64,000 bases of DNA from Colius striatus. Lineage: Eukaryota > Chordata > Aves > Coliiformes > Coliidae. The stretch is from contig NC_084759.1 of assembly GCF_028858725.1 (NCBI RefSeq), forward strand, positions 137,188,171 to 137,252,170, in the 5' to 3' direction. The notes under the pieces are model-generated. The model was not told the origin of the DNA, did not search any database, and saw only the letters and a program-made list of their open reading frames with translations. Position 1 is the first letter of the stretch. Each line of letters opens with the position of its first letter. Position numbers and translations under genes: made by a program. Positions 27,883 through 40,602 of this stretch are shown here, one piece after another.

Positions 27883-30760
27883 AGCACACCCAAATAAAAA
27901 TGAAATACTGTGTCTGATATCTAAGAGGTGATGGATAAATGTTCAGTAAGCACATCTCAGTGCTCAGAGGCCAACCTGCTGACACATCTGCAAGATGACT
28001 GGGAAAAGCAGAGGAAGACAGGCATAAGAGTATTCAAGGGAAAGGTGATCTCTTCAATGACAAGGTACAACTGCTGTAGCAGCAAGAGCAGTTTGACTAC
28101 ACTCTGGTACATTCTCAGTTCTTAAAGCCTCAGGGCATTATTAAAATAAGGACATTAGACAATAGTGAAGGTCAACTATGCTCACTGTGAGGGCAATACC
28201 CATCCCTCAAGTGCTCAACCCCTCACTCTTGACTGATATGGTTAGATTCTCTAAATACAGATCATATTCAGCACAGGATTGTGTCTGAGTGTTGCCCAGT
28301 CACTTTCAATTGGATTACAATAGCAATTCACTTCTCTTTCTACCACCTCAGTTGTTAGGAGGACTAGCTTGATTGTTTTGGAGGCCATTTTTCTATGGCT
28401 CATGTTTGTCTGTATGAATATCCTGAACATTTCTCTGATCTGGTATGGTATATATATATTTTAAAACTTATCAGTATCAGCTGAATGAGGAAGGACTTCA
28501 TCTCAGTGTAGATGCTTCACATCAGACCTGAATGTAAAGAGACTCATGCCAGAGGAGTGTCCCTAGGGATCCAGTCTTTGTTGCCTCAATGAAATCTCTC
28601 TCTCTCAAGTGGTCATTTCATAATTCAGACGAAAAGTAGATCCTGTAGCATATTGGATCACATAAAAGAAGATGATCTTTAGCTACTTCATCAGTCATTT
28701 ACTTGTTAGGACTGAACGGGAAAGTGCAGTAAGGCCAGATGTCTTTTCTTTTGCCTTTTCTCTAAGAATACAGTCAAGATATTCCATTCTTTATTTACCA
28801 GACAAAGAAATTTTTCAGGGTCAATTCAATTCAAAGATCAATATGGATTCCTGGTGAACAGAGACTGTGAAAGACAGCAAAGGGACTATGTGTCGGCATG
28901 TTTTTCAGCTTCCCACTAACACTGTTTCAGCCTTGAGCAGACTTCAGCCTTTGCTTGAGAAGAGTTGGAAGCTGAGGTGATGGAGGGAAGGAGCCATTCC
29001 CTGCAGGGCTCTCACCCAAGCTCAGGAAGACTTTTTCCCTATCGGGATGAGGTGATGTCATGGCACATCTGAACATTCTAACCTGCTTCCCATACCCCTA
29101 CCTGTTTACTTTGTCTCTCAGAGCAGGCAAGGAGCAGATACCCATTTCTCCCTGGACTGCCTCCTAAACACTGCTATGACTACACACAGTAAGGTCTTTC
29201 TGGGCAGTCATGCCAAAAAGCTGGAGGTGAGCAGGTCTTCTGGCTACACGTTAGCATCCAGCATAGCCGATGGGGCTCTGCAGCTTCCTTCCCAGCTGTG
29301 CCTTAGCCAAAAGCAGCCTCCACACTAGCCCAAACTGTCCACCTCACCATGTCAAGCATTCACCTCTAAACCACTAGCCAGTGTCTATTTTTTAATGCAG
29401 ACTTACATAAAGGAAGAGGAGACTGCAAAGAAGCAGGAGCTCATGGTGATATTTCTTGCTTAATATTACTGTGTTAATTCCTTGTTTGTCCAGCAGCTGA
29501 ATCATCCATGCCTCCTCTGGGACATGGCTCCAGCTGCTGTGAAACCCAGTGGCAAAGGCAGAGCTGATTAACTGTGGGCTCCCCTGCTGCTGATTCCAGA
29601 CAGCAAGTGATGTATTTCCCCAGCAAAATTTGCCTGTTTATTGAAAATCATAGATGGACTTCCTCCTGCTTTCGCTTCTTCCTTCCCTGCCACGAGGAAG
29701 GCACACATAGCCAGGATGCTTTTTAGTACCAGGGAGAGCAAAAGCAGGAGCTGGCTTCTGCCTGTGCTCTGCTATGGGTGCCACAAGGGTGTATATTGTA
29801 GGAGTTTCTTAATTTCTAACAGTGTAAAGTAAGGGAGGAAGAGTGATGTGTCTCACACCTACAGTCTGTGTTTGAAATTGTCAGGGGAAGAGCCCCAAAG
29901 GAGACCTGTTAAAATCTAAATTGCCCGGAGAGCAATAGTCTCGAATGACTGATCAGTAGACAAATGCAGAAGCCACAAGCAGCTGGCACCAGGATGCATC
30001 GAGTTCAGTTGCTAAGTGCAGCTGACTGACCACTGAAAACCAAAACAAAACCTTACAGATTGCTGCTTGATGACTGCTACATAGCCTCTCCTTTCCTTCA
30101 CAGGAGGAAAAAATCCCCTTGTGATGCAATTGTTTTCCTTTTGCTTCTACAGCTGTTGCAATAACAAGCTTCCTTACCAGATACAGGCTGCACACAGATG
30201 ACAGTGACCTATGCTGGTCAAACTGGAGATCGGGCATTGCTCTATTGCTGGGCAATTGAAGAGGGTCCATTTTATTGCTACAGGTAGATCAGAGGTTGTT
30301 TTGAAATCCTACTGATCCATTGATACAATTGCCCAGAAGAGGTCTTTGAAATACTTCAGCCTGATGGTTTTTGAGGATGGACTTGCCTGCCCAGGAGACG
30401 TGAGGGGCAGTCTCAGATCAGAAAGGGGTTAGTGTCACTTTGTGACAGTCATTATTTTCAGCTGCCTCATCTTAATCAAAACAAACACTGGGTCAAGAAT
30501 GCAGCCAGCCACGTGAGAGGACTCTGCATTCACCAAAGACAGTTTTATAGTTTATTATTGTAGGCAAGTCATGCGGAGCCAAGTCAGTGAAAACAGCACC
30601 AATTTAGATAGCAGTGCAACAAAGCTGGTTGCAATGTTTTATTCTGTTTTGGTATTAAAACAGCATAACATTTTATTTCTTTAAAAACATGAGTGTTTTG
30701 CCAATAAGTGTTCTCTTTAAAGGTTCTTCAGTTTTTTAGTTTAAATTCAATTTTTTAACC
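27883..30760. other. Intergenic sequence, no gene recognised
   Basis: No exon, RNA gene or transposon is recognised. The longest frame (29953-30270 minus, 105 codons) has no recognised motif. Confidence 0.55.
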
Positions 30761-31520
30761 TTTTCTTTTCTTTTCTTTTCTTTTCTTTTCTTTTCTTTTC
30801 TTTTCTTTTCTTTTCTTTTCTTTTCTTTTCTTTTCTTTTCTTTTCTTTTCTTTTCTTTTCTTTTCTTTTCTTTTCTTTTCTTTTCTTTTCTTTTCTTTTC
30901 TCTTCTTTTCTTTTCTCTTCTCTTCTCTTTTCTTCTTTTCTTTTCTCTTCTCTTCTTTTCTTTTCTTTTCTTTTCTTTTCTTTTCTTTTCTTTTCTTTTC
31001 TTTTCTTTTCTTTTCTTTTCTTTTCTTTTCTTTTCTTTTCTTTTCTTTTCTTTTCTTTTCTTTTCTTTTCTTTTCTTTTCTTTTCTTTTCTTTTCTTTTC
31101 TTTTCTTTTCTTTTCTTTTCTTTTCTCTTCTTTTCTCTTCTTTTCTTTTCTCTTCTTTTCTTTTCTCTTCTTTTCTTTTCTTTTCCCTTCTTTTCTTTTC
31201 CCTTCTTTTCTTTTCTTTTCTTTTCTTTTCTTTTCTTTTCTTTTCTTTTCTTTTCTTTTCTTTTCTTTTCTTTTCTTTTCTTTTCTTTTCTTTTCTTTTC
31301 TTTTCTTTTCTTTTCTTTTCTTTTCTTTTCTTTTCTTTTCTTTTCTTTTCTTTTCTTTTCCTTTCCTTTCCTTTCCTTTCCTTTCCTTTCCTTTCCTTTC
31401 TTTTCTTTTCTTTTCTTTTCTTTTCTTTTCTTTTCTTTTCTTTTCTTTTCTTTTCTTTTCTTTTCTTTTCTTTTCTTTTCTTTTCTTTTCTTTTCTTTTC
31501 TTTTCTTTTCTTTTCTTTTC
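30761..31520. repeat. (TTTTC)152 pentanucleotide array (AAAAG on the minus strand)
   Basis: This is a 760-bp array of 152 pentamers that stays in strict 5-bp register throughout. Variant units are clustered. TCTTC-type units lie at 30901-30957 and at 31126-31170, CCTTC at 31186 and 31201, and eight consecutive CTTTC units at 31361-31400. All other units are TTTTC. Every base on this strand is a pyrimidine, so the tract is a pure homopurine-homopyrimidine mirror-type repeat with triplex potential. Two minus-strand frames of about 275-280 codons through it (Lys/Arg/Glu repeats) are artefacts of the period and are not genes. Assembled length may be wrong, because such arrays collapse or expand in assembly. 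Confidence 0.98.
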
Positions 31521-34500
31521 TTCATTTTTGTACTGAAGAAAGAAGATGCATAAGGAGAGGCTGGGAGACACTTTTTCTCAGTCAAAATTGACAAATATAT
31601 ATCTTTTTTTCTTTCACTTTGTTTTTAAAAGTGTTTAAAAAGTGACAAATAAATAAATGTAGGAAAAACAACCAAATTTCAACCAGCTCTTCTTCAGACA
31701 CACCAACTAAAACAGTGTAATAGCAGACGAGTACACTCTTTTAAAGACCTTCCAAAGTCCAGTACCTTGTTTATTGAATTGTGTAGTGACAATCTACCAT
31801 CTTTGCTGATCCAAAAACCCCAGTACTATTGAAAAAGGAAAAGGTGAAGAAGTTCTTGATGGTAGAAAAAACCCTAACATCTCATTCCTTTTAGTTGTAT
31901 TGGCTTATGTGCAAACATCTGTATTGCACTAAGCTATTTAGTCTGATACTAATGAACACTGTAAAAAAAAGATACACTCATCAAGGAAATTGTTGTGCAT
32001 CTAGGGCACAACTACTCCACAGCAACTGGTAGCATGGAGCATAGCTCTTGGTTTTTAAGAACAAAGTCTAATGGAGACTGGCTGTCAATGCTTAGCCATT
32101 TCGGGGCAGCGCAGGCAGGTCATGTTCACAAGCACAGCACAAAGTTAAAAGTTTCTAAATCTATCCACTGAAGATAATTGTTTCAAACATGTAATAGGCT
32201 AATATATTATGATGTAATTTGTACATTCAAAATACTTTAGAGAAAGAAATGTCTTTTTAGTATGATAGCAGAGAGTAACGGTAACAGCTGCTCTTCAGAT
32301 AGGTTGGAAATGCCACAGTAGCCTGTACCTGGGAGCCACATCTTTTTGAAATGACCAGCAAAACTGATAAACTGGAATAGTATCAGGTCTCAGCATCCAA
32401 GCTACCACCACTCAGCCTAGCAGCTTGTTGATCCAGGATAACCTGATAGTATATCTGAACCATTGCATTCAAAGCCAAATCAAATTCAGGCTCTAATTCA
32501 AGTATACTGAAGTCACATGTTCAAGCACCTGAAAATCCAACCCAACATTAATGTCATAACACTCTTTATGTCCCTACAGCTAACAATTTGTGAGGCCTGT
32601 AAGAGGCAAAAAAGAAAATTGTTGCCTCTGTTTCAAAAAGTCATTATCTGATTTCATGAAAAGACTATAGGAGACCACTGAGAATAAATTACAAGAAAAA
32701 CCTCCTCGCGGCTGGAAAAGAGGAGCTGGGAACACATCATTTCTATTCACATCCTTGGTGTGACTTTGTGATTCTTGGACATCTTAGCTTCTCTGACATA
32801 CTTCTGTGTTCTCTAAAAGGGAACAAAATCTTAAATCATACAGTTATTTGCTAAAGTTTGCAAAGCACTTTTAGCTAGAGGGAAATTCTTGGCAGACACT
32901 ATGGAAGAACAAAGCGAACATAATAAAGCCTATCTGACTACTCAAGGCTCCCTTACTGTGACACAGTCTCTGGTGGATGCAGGTGGCTCTTGTTCACACC
33001 TTTGGCCCCTGGCATTGACAAAATGCCACCTGAGAAGTTTCTCGAACGTTTTTGTAATGTCTCAAATGTCAGTTGCATTCAAGTGGTTAGCGCAGAGGCC
33101 TCTGTAACACCTGAGACATAGAACATGCCACAAACTGTTCCAGACACCTGGCAAGTACAGCAGTGGCACAGCAATATCTCAGTCATTATACTCAGTCTGA
33201 ATGAAATCAGACAAGGTTGGAGTCACAAAGCAATAATTTGTAAGGGTTGGAGCCACAAAGACTTCTGTTAATGCAAGGACAGAGGAGTCCAAGTTCATCT
33301 CTACTAGGTATGTGGTAGAAATTACTTGGTTTTTATATGGAAGGATGGTAAATTCACAAGACCTTTTAATGTTGTTGTGACCACAGGAAATTGAGAAGTT
33401 TAAACAGAGGCCAACAGGAAAAGCAAAGTGTGACATGTTGTGTTGCTTATTCAAAGTAAATTAAGATTGGGAACAACAGTTCTATACAAAGGACTGTTTA
33501 CATCAACCAATGCACAACTTTAAATTTCCTGCATGAGTCATTTTTTTGGTATCTTTTTGTCCTGTCTCTGTCACTCTCCACTGGACTGAAAAACATAAGC
33601 ACGAGTAGTTACAAATATTTTTTTCCTTTTTAAGGAAATCCTAATGAATCTAGATCCTTGTAAAACACCACTATGGTTCACCACTAGCAGGTCAGGCAGC
33701 AAGAGCTGAAGCTGAATGATCACACTAAGGGATGGGTTTCTAAGTTATCTAGAGCTGCAAAAAATAAGACAATTGCTATCTCTGAAGAATAACTTAACTA
33801 AATACATTTGCCGTGACTTAAAGGTACCACCTTTGGGAATATGTCATTGTTTTACTCACAAAATTGTTGAGCATCCAAAGATACCAACCGAGCTCTACTG
33901 GGAATAGAGCAAGTCCTGCCTTTCTAAAAATCAGCTCATGCGCTGCATCAGTCTCTGTACCCTCATAACACTTGGCCTCTCCCTGAATACTGATAGCAAA
34001 ATACCCAACAACACTCAGGGGACTTCTGTGATGTCTATCTGGTGGGGAAAGGACCTCAAGAGAGTATTTCTGACAGACAAGCAATACCTGACAGTGAAGA
34101 AAAAACAATCTTTCCCCTTTATGTACAGAGAACAGCTCTAAGTCGAGGTGCTATATTCACCTCCTCAAAAAAATCCCATAGAGAATTCATGTGCTTAGGC
34201 TAATGGCTTTTTAAAATAAATAAATAAATAAATCAGGTTATTGCCTTGCAATACAATGAAAATGCATGTTTTTCTTCTTAAACACATTTTAGCTTTTGTG
34301 AGCTTGTGTGAAAAGAGTCCATTATTAAGCCTGAGTTATTTAAACGATATTGGAAATGCCCCTGCCCTTTTGTTAATTTGCTTGGCTTGGTGCACACATG
34401 GCATTTGTTTTATATCATATGTGAAACTCACTTCTTTAAAAAGTCTGCAGGTTTCAAATTCCTCTGCTTTTGATAGATGTACTGTATGTACTGTTAGGTT

Positions 34501-37500
34501 TAAAAAAAAAAATATTACAGGTGGCTGCTATTTTTCCCAATTCAGTCCACAAAAGCCCCTTTATTAAAAGAAGTTCTTAATGAAAAAGAAAAGTAGAGCT
34601 ACTGTATGAGAGTTTGCAAAGATCTCTGGTGGAAATATTTGGTGTTTACATTTTGCCAAACTATTTATACTATGGACACATACTACACTAAAGGCTCTCT
34701 TTTCCCTGCATAATAGAAATCCTTGTGACTGAATTCTATATACTTAGTATGGTTTACTTTTTTTTTTATCCAGCCCTACCACATTTTATTCCACCCTGCT
34801 TTCTGCAGGACTTTGTGTGTCTTGAGCAGAGCTGTATAAGAGCAACACCTCCTGGAAGGAGTGAGAGACGGGAGAATCTTCTCTACCTCTTGTAGCTTGT
34901 TGCACTCGTCAGCCAGTGTGCATTACTAATAAGGCAGAAGTTCAGAATAATAATTAGGATACATCACTAACTGTATGTACACTTACTGCTTCATTTAGCA
35001 GTAACTGAAAAGTCTGTTGGGTTTGGTTTTTTTAATAACTCTCAGAGATTTTGTTCAGAGTACTTTTAACAGTTAACATGCAGTATTCTTATCACACTGG
35101 ATTTATGGGTCTAAGTCTCTTTCTCTTTCTACACTCCCTTTGTCTGATGCTACAAAAGAGCAGCAGCGTGCCCCTCTGCTCAGTGTCAGCAGCCACCTCT
35201 TCTCCCCACAAAACAGCACAAGCCGCCAGCCCAAAGACCACCATTTCCCAGCCCTGCTGTCTGTAGCACAGCTCCTGAAGCCACAGACCAGCAACCCGAG
35301 TGAAATGGCCTGCATTTAACATCAGTTGAGTTTCTGAAAGCCTTGAAATCTTAAATAAGCACCTCAGCCTTCCTAGTGTCTTTATAAACAATCCTCTGCT
35401 ACTGGAGAGCTTTTAAGAGCCTTTGACATCGGGGCATTTATGGGTTTTTTTGCCAAAGAGAACAGGCAACTCTTTCTGCATGTCACTGCAAGTTATCAAA
35501 CAGGTAGGAAACAGCAGGTTGTTGGCAGGAGGGCTCCCCTAACTGTCTTGAACTTCAAGCTATGGTAATATTTTCTTTTATAAAGTACTGCAGAGAGATA
35601 CCATTGACATATTGGTAGTAGTAATAATAATAAAATAAAACCTCTGATGAGATCTGCAGAGATGCAACCCATCGCTTTCACGCCACTGTTGTAAGGTGCG
35701 TGCTACTAGAGGAGCAGGAAGAGAGAACTGAAGTCCTTGGTGAAAGACTGTCTTGAGGGACAAGAGGCAAGGAGATGAGCAGAGGAGCTTCCACATTTAA
35801 ACCTCTAGGCTACACATTTCAAGCATCAAATCCACATTTTGTTTTAATGGTACCAAACTGGTGAGCAGTCATATTCTAAAATAGCAGGCGTTATTCAGGA
35901 GGAGGATTATAGCTCCTGAAACATTCATTTGGCTTGGAGGACGTATGACTGAGAGTCTGTATGAGCCCCGTAAAACTTCATGCATTTCCTCACACAAAGC
36001 ATCTCACAGTCTGTTTCTTCCTGATGGACAACTGGATCTAGAGACAGATCTGACAAACTCTGATGATTTTGTTAATATAGATTTCCATTTTTTCTTTTCA
36101 TTTTCAAATTGTATATCTCTGAGTAAAATTTTCCTGTGGTCTTTGCTTTGACACTATGTTTCTGTATCTTCCATGACTGGATTTTATTTTGTCAGCTATT
36201 CATTTTCTTTCTGCTTTGCCTTACTTGTGCTGGCTCCAGCAGTGCCAGCTCCTGCCCACCTAATAAAGAAACCAGTGTACTGCAAAGCATATACGAAATG
36301 CAGCCATCATCCACAAGACATTGTAGCTTTGCTCACTCAGTTGTGCAAAACAGCTCTGAGGAGAAGCTGTCTAAGAAATTCAGACAGAGATTTTTCAATT
36401 ATGAAAAAAACCACTCTGCAAGTAATGTTTAAGTATGTTGGGTGAGGGGAGGGGGGGGACCATTTAGTAAAACAGATTTGTGAATGGTCTTCATGAAATA
36501 TCTCATTTTGGCAAAGCATTCAAGGGCTACTGATACCCACAACTGCCTGACACTATGCAATATGTATTCATCCCAACTAAACACAGCAAATACAGCCTCT
36601 TCTCTCCACTCTATACCTCTCTATCTAGCATCATGTCGGTACCTTAAAAAGCAGGAATCGCAGGCATGATCCTGCAGACTGCACAGCATTAAGAAATCCA
36701 TGTGGGGGCTGCAGGCAGCTGCTCTGCGTGGCCAGGTGAGGATAGCAAACCGAGCAGTATAGAGATGGCCATATGGCACCAGCTGTGCTCTGGCTCCCAG
36801 CAGGACAACCTCTCCTCTTATGAATATAATTTCCACAGCATGCATGAGAAGGAATCAGCTATTACAATAAGCTGTTCTGTCCTTTTCCTCACCTATACCT
36901 GTCACCTTTGTGATGCTGGCCTATCACAAAAGAAAAAGCCAGTGCAACAAAAACTGCAAGTGCCGAGCCCCATGCTGTGCTCCCTGCTGCCGCCAGAAAA
37001 CAAGCACAAAATTTGGTAGGGAGGCCTCTTCCCTCTCCCTTCTGCTTCATATGAGAAATTACTATGTCTGCTCCCTGCACCTCTAAGTGCCAAGAGCCAT
37101 GGGGTGACGAGCCAGCAGGACCGTGAGGAAGTTGCTGGAGCCCTTCTCATTGAGACAGCTCAAATGTATTCCCTGCACTGGGGAATGGGTTAATCCCAGG
37201 ACGAGGGGAATTTGTGACAAACCAGTGACTAGACTGAGAATCTCTCGTGGGATTTTAACACGTCTGGCCTGGGATCCTCAATCACTGATAATGACAGGCA
37301 TTACCTGACCCAAGCAGTACGAGGATCGCGATAGCTGTTCTCAAGAATTTGCAAATCGTTCCCCAGTTCCTGGCTCCTTCCCTTTGACTATCTTGGCAGC
37401 CTGTTCTGGCAGCCAGACTATCTCACCTAAGACTTCTCCAGCTGGTGAAGCATCTTGGCGCTCCTGCCTCTCTATGCCCACACACTTTCATCAACTTCAG

Positions 37501-40354
37501 CAGTAACCCTTTTAAGTGTTATCTTGCAGGCCTAATTACTTCAAATACATTTTCTGGCTGACAGCGTTGGACAGGTGGAAATTTAGCGCCATCTATTGCT
37601 AACTAATAAACACTGGTTTGGGGGAAAAAAAAAAAATGTGCAAGAAAGGGCCTTTGCCGGCTGCAGCCTTGGCCATAGGATTCCTATAACCCAGAGAATG
37701 CATCCCCGCCACTACCAGAAGCACCTCTGCTTTGATCTGATGGTTAGAGCGTTGCAGTGTTCTAGAAAATAGGTGTGACCCTGGCAAATGTCTTCAACCT
37801 GGAAATATTGTAAGAGCTAGCTTTCTTGTAGGATTTGTGAAATTTCTTAATTAAAGCTTTTCTCTCCCTGTTGCCCTACTGGAATTTTCGTAACAAACCC
37901 CTGAACTGTGTATCTGCCACAGACACACGATAAAGCTGGCCTCTTTATTCAGTTTGTAGGCCCAAGCCCTTGGCGACACTGGTTGTACCTCCTTTCTGAC
38001 TGTGACTAAACAAAGTGAAAGAAGCAACTAATCTCAAAGGTAAGCAGCTTTGCCTCCCCACCCTGAGCTCAGCTGCAGCTGAGAACCTGAGAAGAAGACT
38101 AAGTGGTCAGCATTGCTAGATGGTAGGGAGAGGATTATGTTTCTGAAGAGGCATTAATGAAGCTGAAGGATATATTCCTGTCAAAGGTCTTGGGACTTTC
38201 ACACACTTGGGATTAAATAATTTAAAAATGTGTATCCCTAGTAAAATAAGAACCCTGAAAAGTCCAGTCAAGAGACAAAGACTAGAGAGCAGGGTTCTGC
38301 ATGACAGGAGCAGAAGCTGGGTCTTTTCACAGCCCCGTGTATAACATTTGAATACATCTGAAGAAATGTACATTTCTGCATGGCATGTTATTACAAGATT
38401 ATAATGCTGCTAATCTCTGCTTCTTACTGTAAGCAGCTACTGATATTGCATTCTTTTTCACATTGAGGTAAAGACTTTGTGGTGATGACAATTAAAGTCA
38501 GTAGGATAGATGGGTATACATCTGAAAACAATAAACCAAAGTGCTGCTATACACAACCTGCAAAGACAAGAAACGTGTTGTCTAACTCTGCGATGTCTCC
38601 AATAGATATGGCTGCAAATATTCCTGTGAAAAAAGAGAGGTAAGAGATGACAAAAGAGATGAGCAACACTACTTCAAAGTGTCTGCAGCCATACAGTTGG
38701 GACATCTTAAAACTGTTAGAAAAACCCAACCTGATACAGTGTAAACAGATGTCTGTGTTTTATTACTTGGTACCTTTTTTTTAAAAGCTCTACATGCTGT
38801 AGACAGTAAGAAAAAAAATATTTTTTAACATTATTTTTTAGCACATATGATGGAGAAGAAAGGTGGAATATGTGTACCAGGCAGTTTAAAAACAGAAAAG
38901 CCAAGAGAGATCCAAATGTTTGGTTTATTTTACAAAATATTCTTAGGATTTTTAAGGTTGTCTTGAAGGGCTGCAAGTCTCATTTTATCCCCATCTTCTT
39001 TCCCTCCTCCCCAGAGCCTTACAGCAGCAGTAACAGCAATCAGGTTGTCCTGCCAGCATGGCTGGGAGGAAAGAAGGGTAGAGCAAAACTTCATTATGGT
39101 CCAGATCTGTCCCATCCACCAGCAGGACACTTAGATGCTCACTCAGCTCTGGTACATGGTAGGTACAGCCGGGGTGCCAAGCCACTGGATCAATCCATCA
39201 GCTCTCTGGGAGACAAATATGGAGGGTTCAGGAGCAGTAAAGCCGCCTTGTGACTGACGAAGGCATCATACCATGCAGAGAATGTAACCAAATAGACTGA
39301 AAACTAATTGGCAGGCTGAAATTCAAACATTACTATGGACCTGAATAGTGCTCGTAATGATCTGGGGCATATTAATGGAAAAGTAGAGACTGACATAAGA
39401 AACTAAACTTGTAAGATAGTACTTATGGGATGATGATGATTGTGGTCCATTCTTAGCTAGATGGTCCCAAATGCTTCCCTTTGTACATTATTTCAGCATA
39501 AGAGGGATTTTATTTCAGTTTTTGTTTGGTTTGGAAGAAACAAACCCTAAAACTTTTAAATAGGTACAAAATGAATTAATACTGATGTGTTTCTTGGCAG
39601 GACTGATGGAGAAGGTTTTATGTTGAAATACACTCTCTTACTTCAGTTCTCTATATTTGGGTTGGGTTTTTTTTTTTTCTTCTGAGAAAAGGGTGCTAGA
39701 TGGCAGAGGAAAAGGAGGGGTTTGGGTTTGTTTGTTTGGGGTTTTTTTGTCTGAAAGATTGACCTACACTTTTCTTGCACCACCTCTTGGGAAGGTAACT
39801 AGAGCAAGATCTATATTCCCAGTCTATTAGCAAACTTCTCATATCAGATATGTAAAGTGGTTACAGAATAAAGCAAAAATTATTACTAATTATCTTCTAG
39901 AGAAGGCAGTACTCAAACCTGCTCCAAAAGTAATGTGGTAGAAGCAGTTATGGGTGAAGAAAGGATATTTTAGTTTGAAACAAATCATGATACATTACAA
40001 AAGTTCTGCAAAAGCCTGTTCTAACTCACACAAGCTCCCAGGGCTGTCAAGAAAACACCAAAGACCTGAGTCGCCTGGGATCAGTAAGTTTAAAGGCAAT
40101 CTGTTCTTCCTGAGCTATGAGAGTCCTGTGAGACTACTACTCCGTTCCAAACTTCTGCTAACAGCAATGCCAACTAGGAACATGGTGAGTTGTGATTTCC
40201 ACAGCATAGCTTTGCCAACCAAAGCCCCAAATGAGTCCGTTGTTCTAGCAAAAAATGTGCTTTTTCTCATATAACTTTTCCTGTGTGGAGCCATGGCCAG
40301 GTATAGTCTTACTGTATAAACAAAAAATGCAGCTTCACTGGGATAGAGGTTGAT
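31521..40354. other. Intergenic sequence, no gene recognised
   Basis: About 8.8 kb without a supportable gene. It holds an AAAT microsatellite at 34215-34233, a partial 30-bp-period duplication (33213-33230 and 33243-33260, sharing GGTTGGAG and CACAAAG), a potential G-quadruplex at 36440-36458, a CTCF-like word at 37584-37600 and G/T-rich low-complexity sequence at about 39658-39752. Segment 34200-34600 is AT-rich and may be a conserved non-coding element. The frames of 100-127 codons here show no family motifs. Confidence 0.5.
34215..34233. repeat. (AAAT)n microsatellite
   Basis: About five AAAT units in a row are followed by CAGG. It is short. Confidence 0.85.
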
Positions 40355-40602
40355 TATTATTACAAGCTGGAACATAAGAGGTTCCAAAGAAACACAAAGA
40401 AGATTTTCTTCACTGTGAGGGTGACGGAGCACTGGAACAGGCTGCCCAGACGGGCTGTGAAGTCTCCTTCTCTGGAGACATTCAAAACCCACCTGGATGA
40501 GTTCCTGTGTGACCTACTCCAGGTGGTCCTGCTCTGGCAGAGGGGTTGGACTGGATGATCTTTTGAGGTCCCTTCCAACCCTTAAGATTCTGTGATTTCA
40601 GT
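40355..40602 (+). mobile_element. CR1 LINE 3' fragment, different subfamily
   Basis: A 5'-truncated CR1 copy covers the last coding part of ORF2 and the 3' UTR. Translated pieces include the equivalents of FFTVRVTEHWNRLPRR and SLETFKTHLDEFLCDLLQ. The 3' UTR reads GGGTTGGACTGGATGATCTT then TTGAGGTCCCTTCCAACCC and ends AAGATTCTGTGATTT. The TTTTGAGG and AAGATTCTGTG words differ from the CTCTAAAGG type at 13.7 and 57.3 kb, so this belongs to another CR1 subfamily. Confidence 0.93.

Noticed and set aside
29953..30270. 105-codon minus-strand frame next to the pentamer array
   Set aside because: No family motif was seen, and no splice or promoter evidence.
30747..31594. Two overlapping minus-strand frames of 274 and 279 codons made of Lys/Arg/Glu repeats
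   Set aside because: They are translations of the AAAAG pentamer array. A period of five bases removes stops in several frames at once. There is no start context or non-repeat domain.
38870..39253. 127-codon plus-strand frame
   Set aside because: No domain or signal is recognisable, and there is no nearby supporting exon structure.
39658..39752. G/T-rich stretch resembling telomere-like repeats
   Set aside because: It has no TTAGGG units, only irregular GGGTTT and GTTT low-complexity sequence.
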